Of a stretch of 10,682 bases of DNA, positions 10,284 through 10,682 are shown in pieces. Numbering within the stretch: the first letter of the stretch is position 1; each line of letters opens with the position of its first letter. Both the position numbers and the translations under genes were made by a program. This DNA is from Pelagibacteraceae bacterium TMED170 (GTDB taxonomy: Bacteria; Pseudomonadota; Alphaproteobacteria; Pelagibacterales; Pelagibacteraceae): assembly GCA_002170875.2 (NCBI GenBank), contig NHHT02000012.1:24071-34752 (forward strand), read 5' to 3'. The notes below the pieces were generated by a model. The model had not been told where the DNA came from. It saw only the letters and a program-made list of their open reading frames with translations, and ran no database searches.

Positions 10284-10682
10284 TTAAAATTTGTCTTTTA
10301 AATTACGTAATTTCTCAAAAATAAGTTCTTCAGGAGAATTATTCATTTTAAGTACATTTTTAATAGATTCATTACCACATCTAAGAAAAATATTTGTATT
10401 CAACTCTTCTTTTAAGGAGATTGGAATTGTAGGTAATTTCTTATTTTTTCTTTCATTAATCCAATTTAATTTTTTTAATAATAGCTTATTATTTTTTTCA
10501 TATTTTAAACAAAAATCTAAATTTTTTTTAGTGTACTCGTGCCCACAGTATATTTTTGTATCTGCGGGTAAATTTTTTAATTTATTTAAAGAGTTGAACA
10601 TTTGTTTATACGTGCCTTCAAAAATTTTTCCACAACCTAAAGAAAATAGCGTATCTCCAGTGAAAACTATTTTTTCATCTTT
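10284..10682 (-). CDS. gloB: hydroxyacylglutathione hydrolase (glyoxalase II), C-terminal part
   Basis: Hydrolyses S-lactoylglutathione to lactate and glutathione, the second step of methylglyoxal detoxification; metallo-beta-lactamase fold. The frame is open to the right edge, so the N-terminus with the THxHxDH metal motif lies outside. 132 residues are visible. Numbered from the first visible codon, FTGDTLFSLGCGKIFEGT (7-24) includes the metal-bridging Asp10 and the GCGK loop that contacts glutathione, and CGHEYTKKNL includes the metal ligand His48. The C-terminal helical domain ends ELIFEKLRNLKDKF. These are specific GloB signatures, not generic hydrolase ones. An internal ATG at 10601 is not the start, because conserved sequence precedes it. 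It is transcribed toward rplU, which has its own promoter. Confidence 0.94.
   Translation of the reverse strand, partial: KDEKIVFTGDTLFSLGCGKIFEGTYKQMFNSLNKLKNLPADTKIYCGHEYTKKNLDFCLKYEKNNKLLLKKLNWINERKNKKLPTIPISLKEELNTNIFLRCGNESIKNVLKMNNSPEELIFEKLRNLKDKF

Overview
This window is a very A+T-rich, almost completely coding stretch of a bacterial chromosome. The protein families, the ProA and L27/Obg sequence style, the tiny intergenic gaps and the gene order all suggest an alphaproteobacterium with a streamlined genome, most likely SAR11 (Pelagibacterales). That assignment is inferred from sequence character and gene order, not from a database search.

Layout. On the plus strand (1-3681) is the distal part of an F1 ATP synthase operon: the C-terminal two thirds of atpA (cut by the left edge), then atpG, atpD and atpC, packed with 1-nt overlaps or a 2-nt gap. 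On the minus strand, read right to left, come the end of gloB (cut by the right edge), a 65-nt gap with a good sigma70-type promoter, and one long tight gene string: rplU, rpmA, obg, proB, proA, nadD, rsfS, ctpA, rppH. The two strings converge, and the ends of atpC and rppH overlap by 11 nt. No gap exceeds 65 nt, and I see no RNA gene, mobile element, CRISPR array or horizontally acquired block.

Function. The plus-strand genes build the catalytic head and central stalk of the ATP synthase. The minus-strand operon combines ribosome parts and ribosome assembly or silencing (L21, L27, Obg, RsfS), the first two steps of proline synthesis (ProB, ProA), an NAD synthesis step (NadD), a periplasmic C-terminal processing protease (CtpA) and an RNA 5'-end pyrophosphohydrolase (RppH). 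The mixture is typical of the conserved alphaproteobacterial rpmA-obg neighbourhood.

Main observation. No new system is apparent, but two genes that are essential or near-essential in most bacteria, nadD and obg, are each interrupted by a single-base frame problem located exactly at an A10 tract on the coding strand. In both, the correct C-terminus continues intact in another frame: the SSSRIR motif of NadD, and the NKSD G4 motif of Obg. The needed corrections go in opposite directions (+1 base in nadD, -1 base in obg). Three other A10 tracts in the same operon are in frame. The cause could be homopolymer sequencing or assembly error, a real mutation, or slippage at poly(A). I annotate both genes at their restored lengths.
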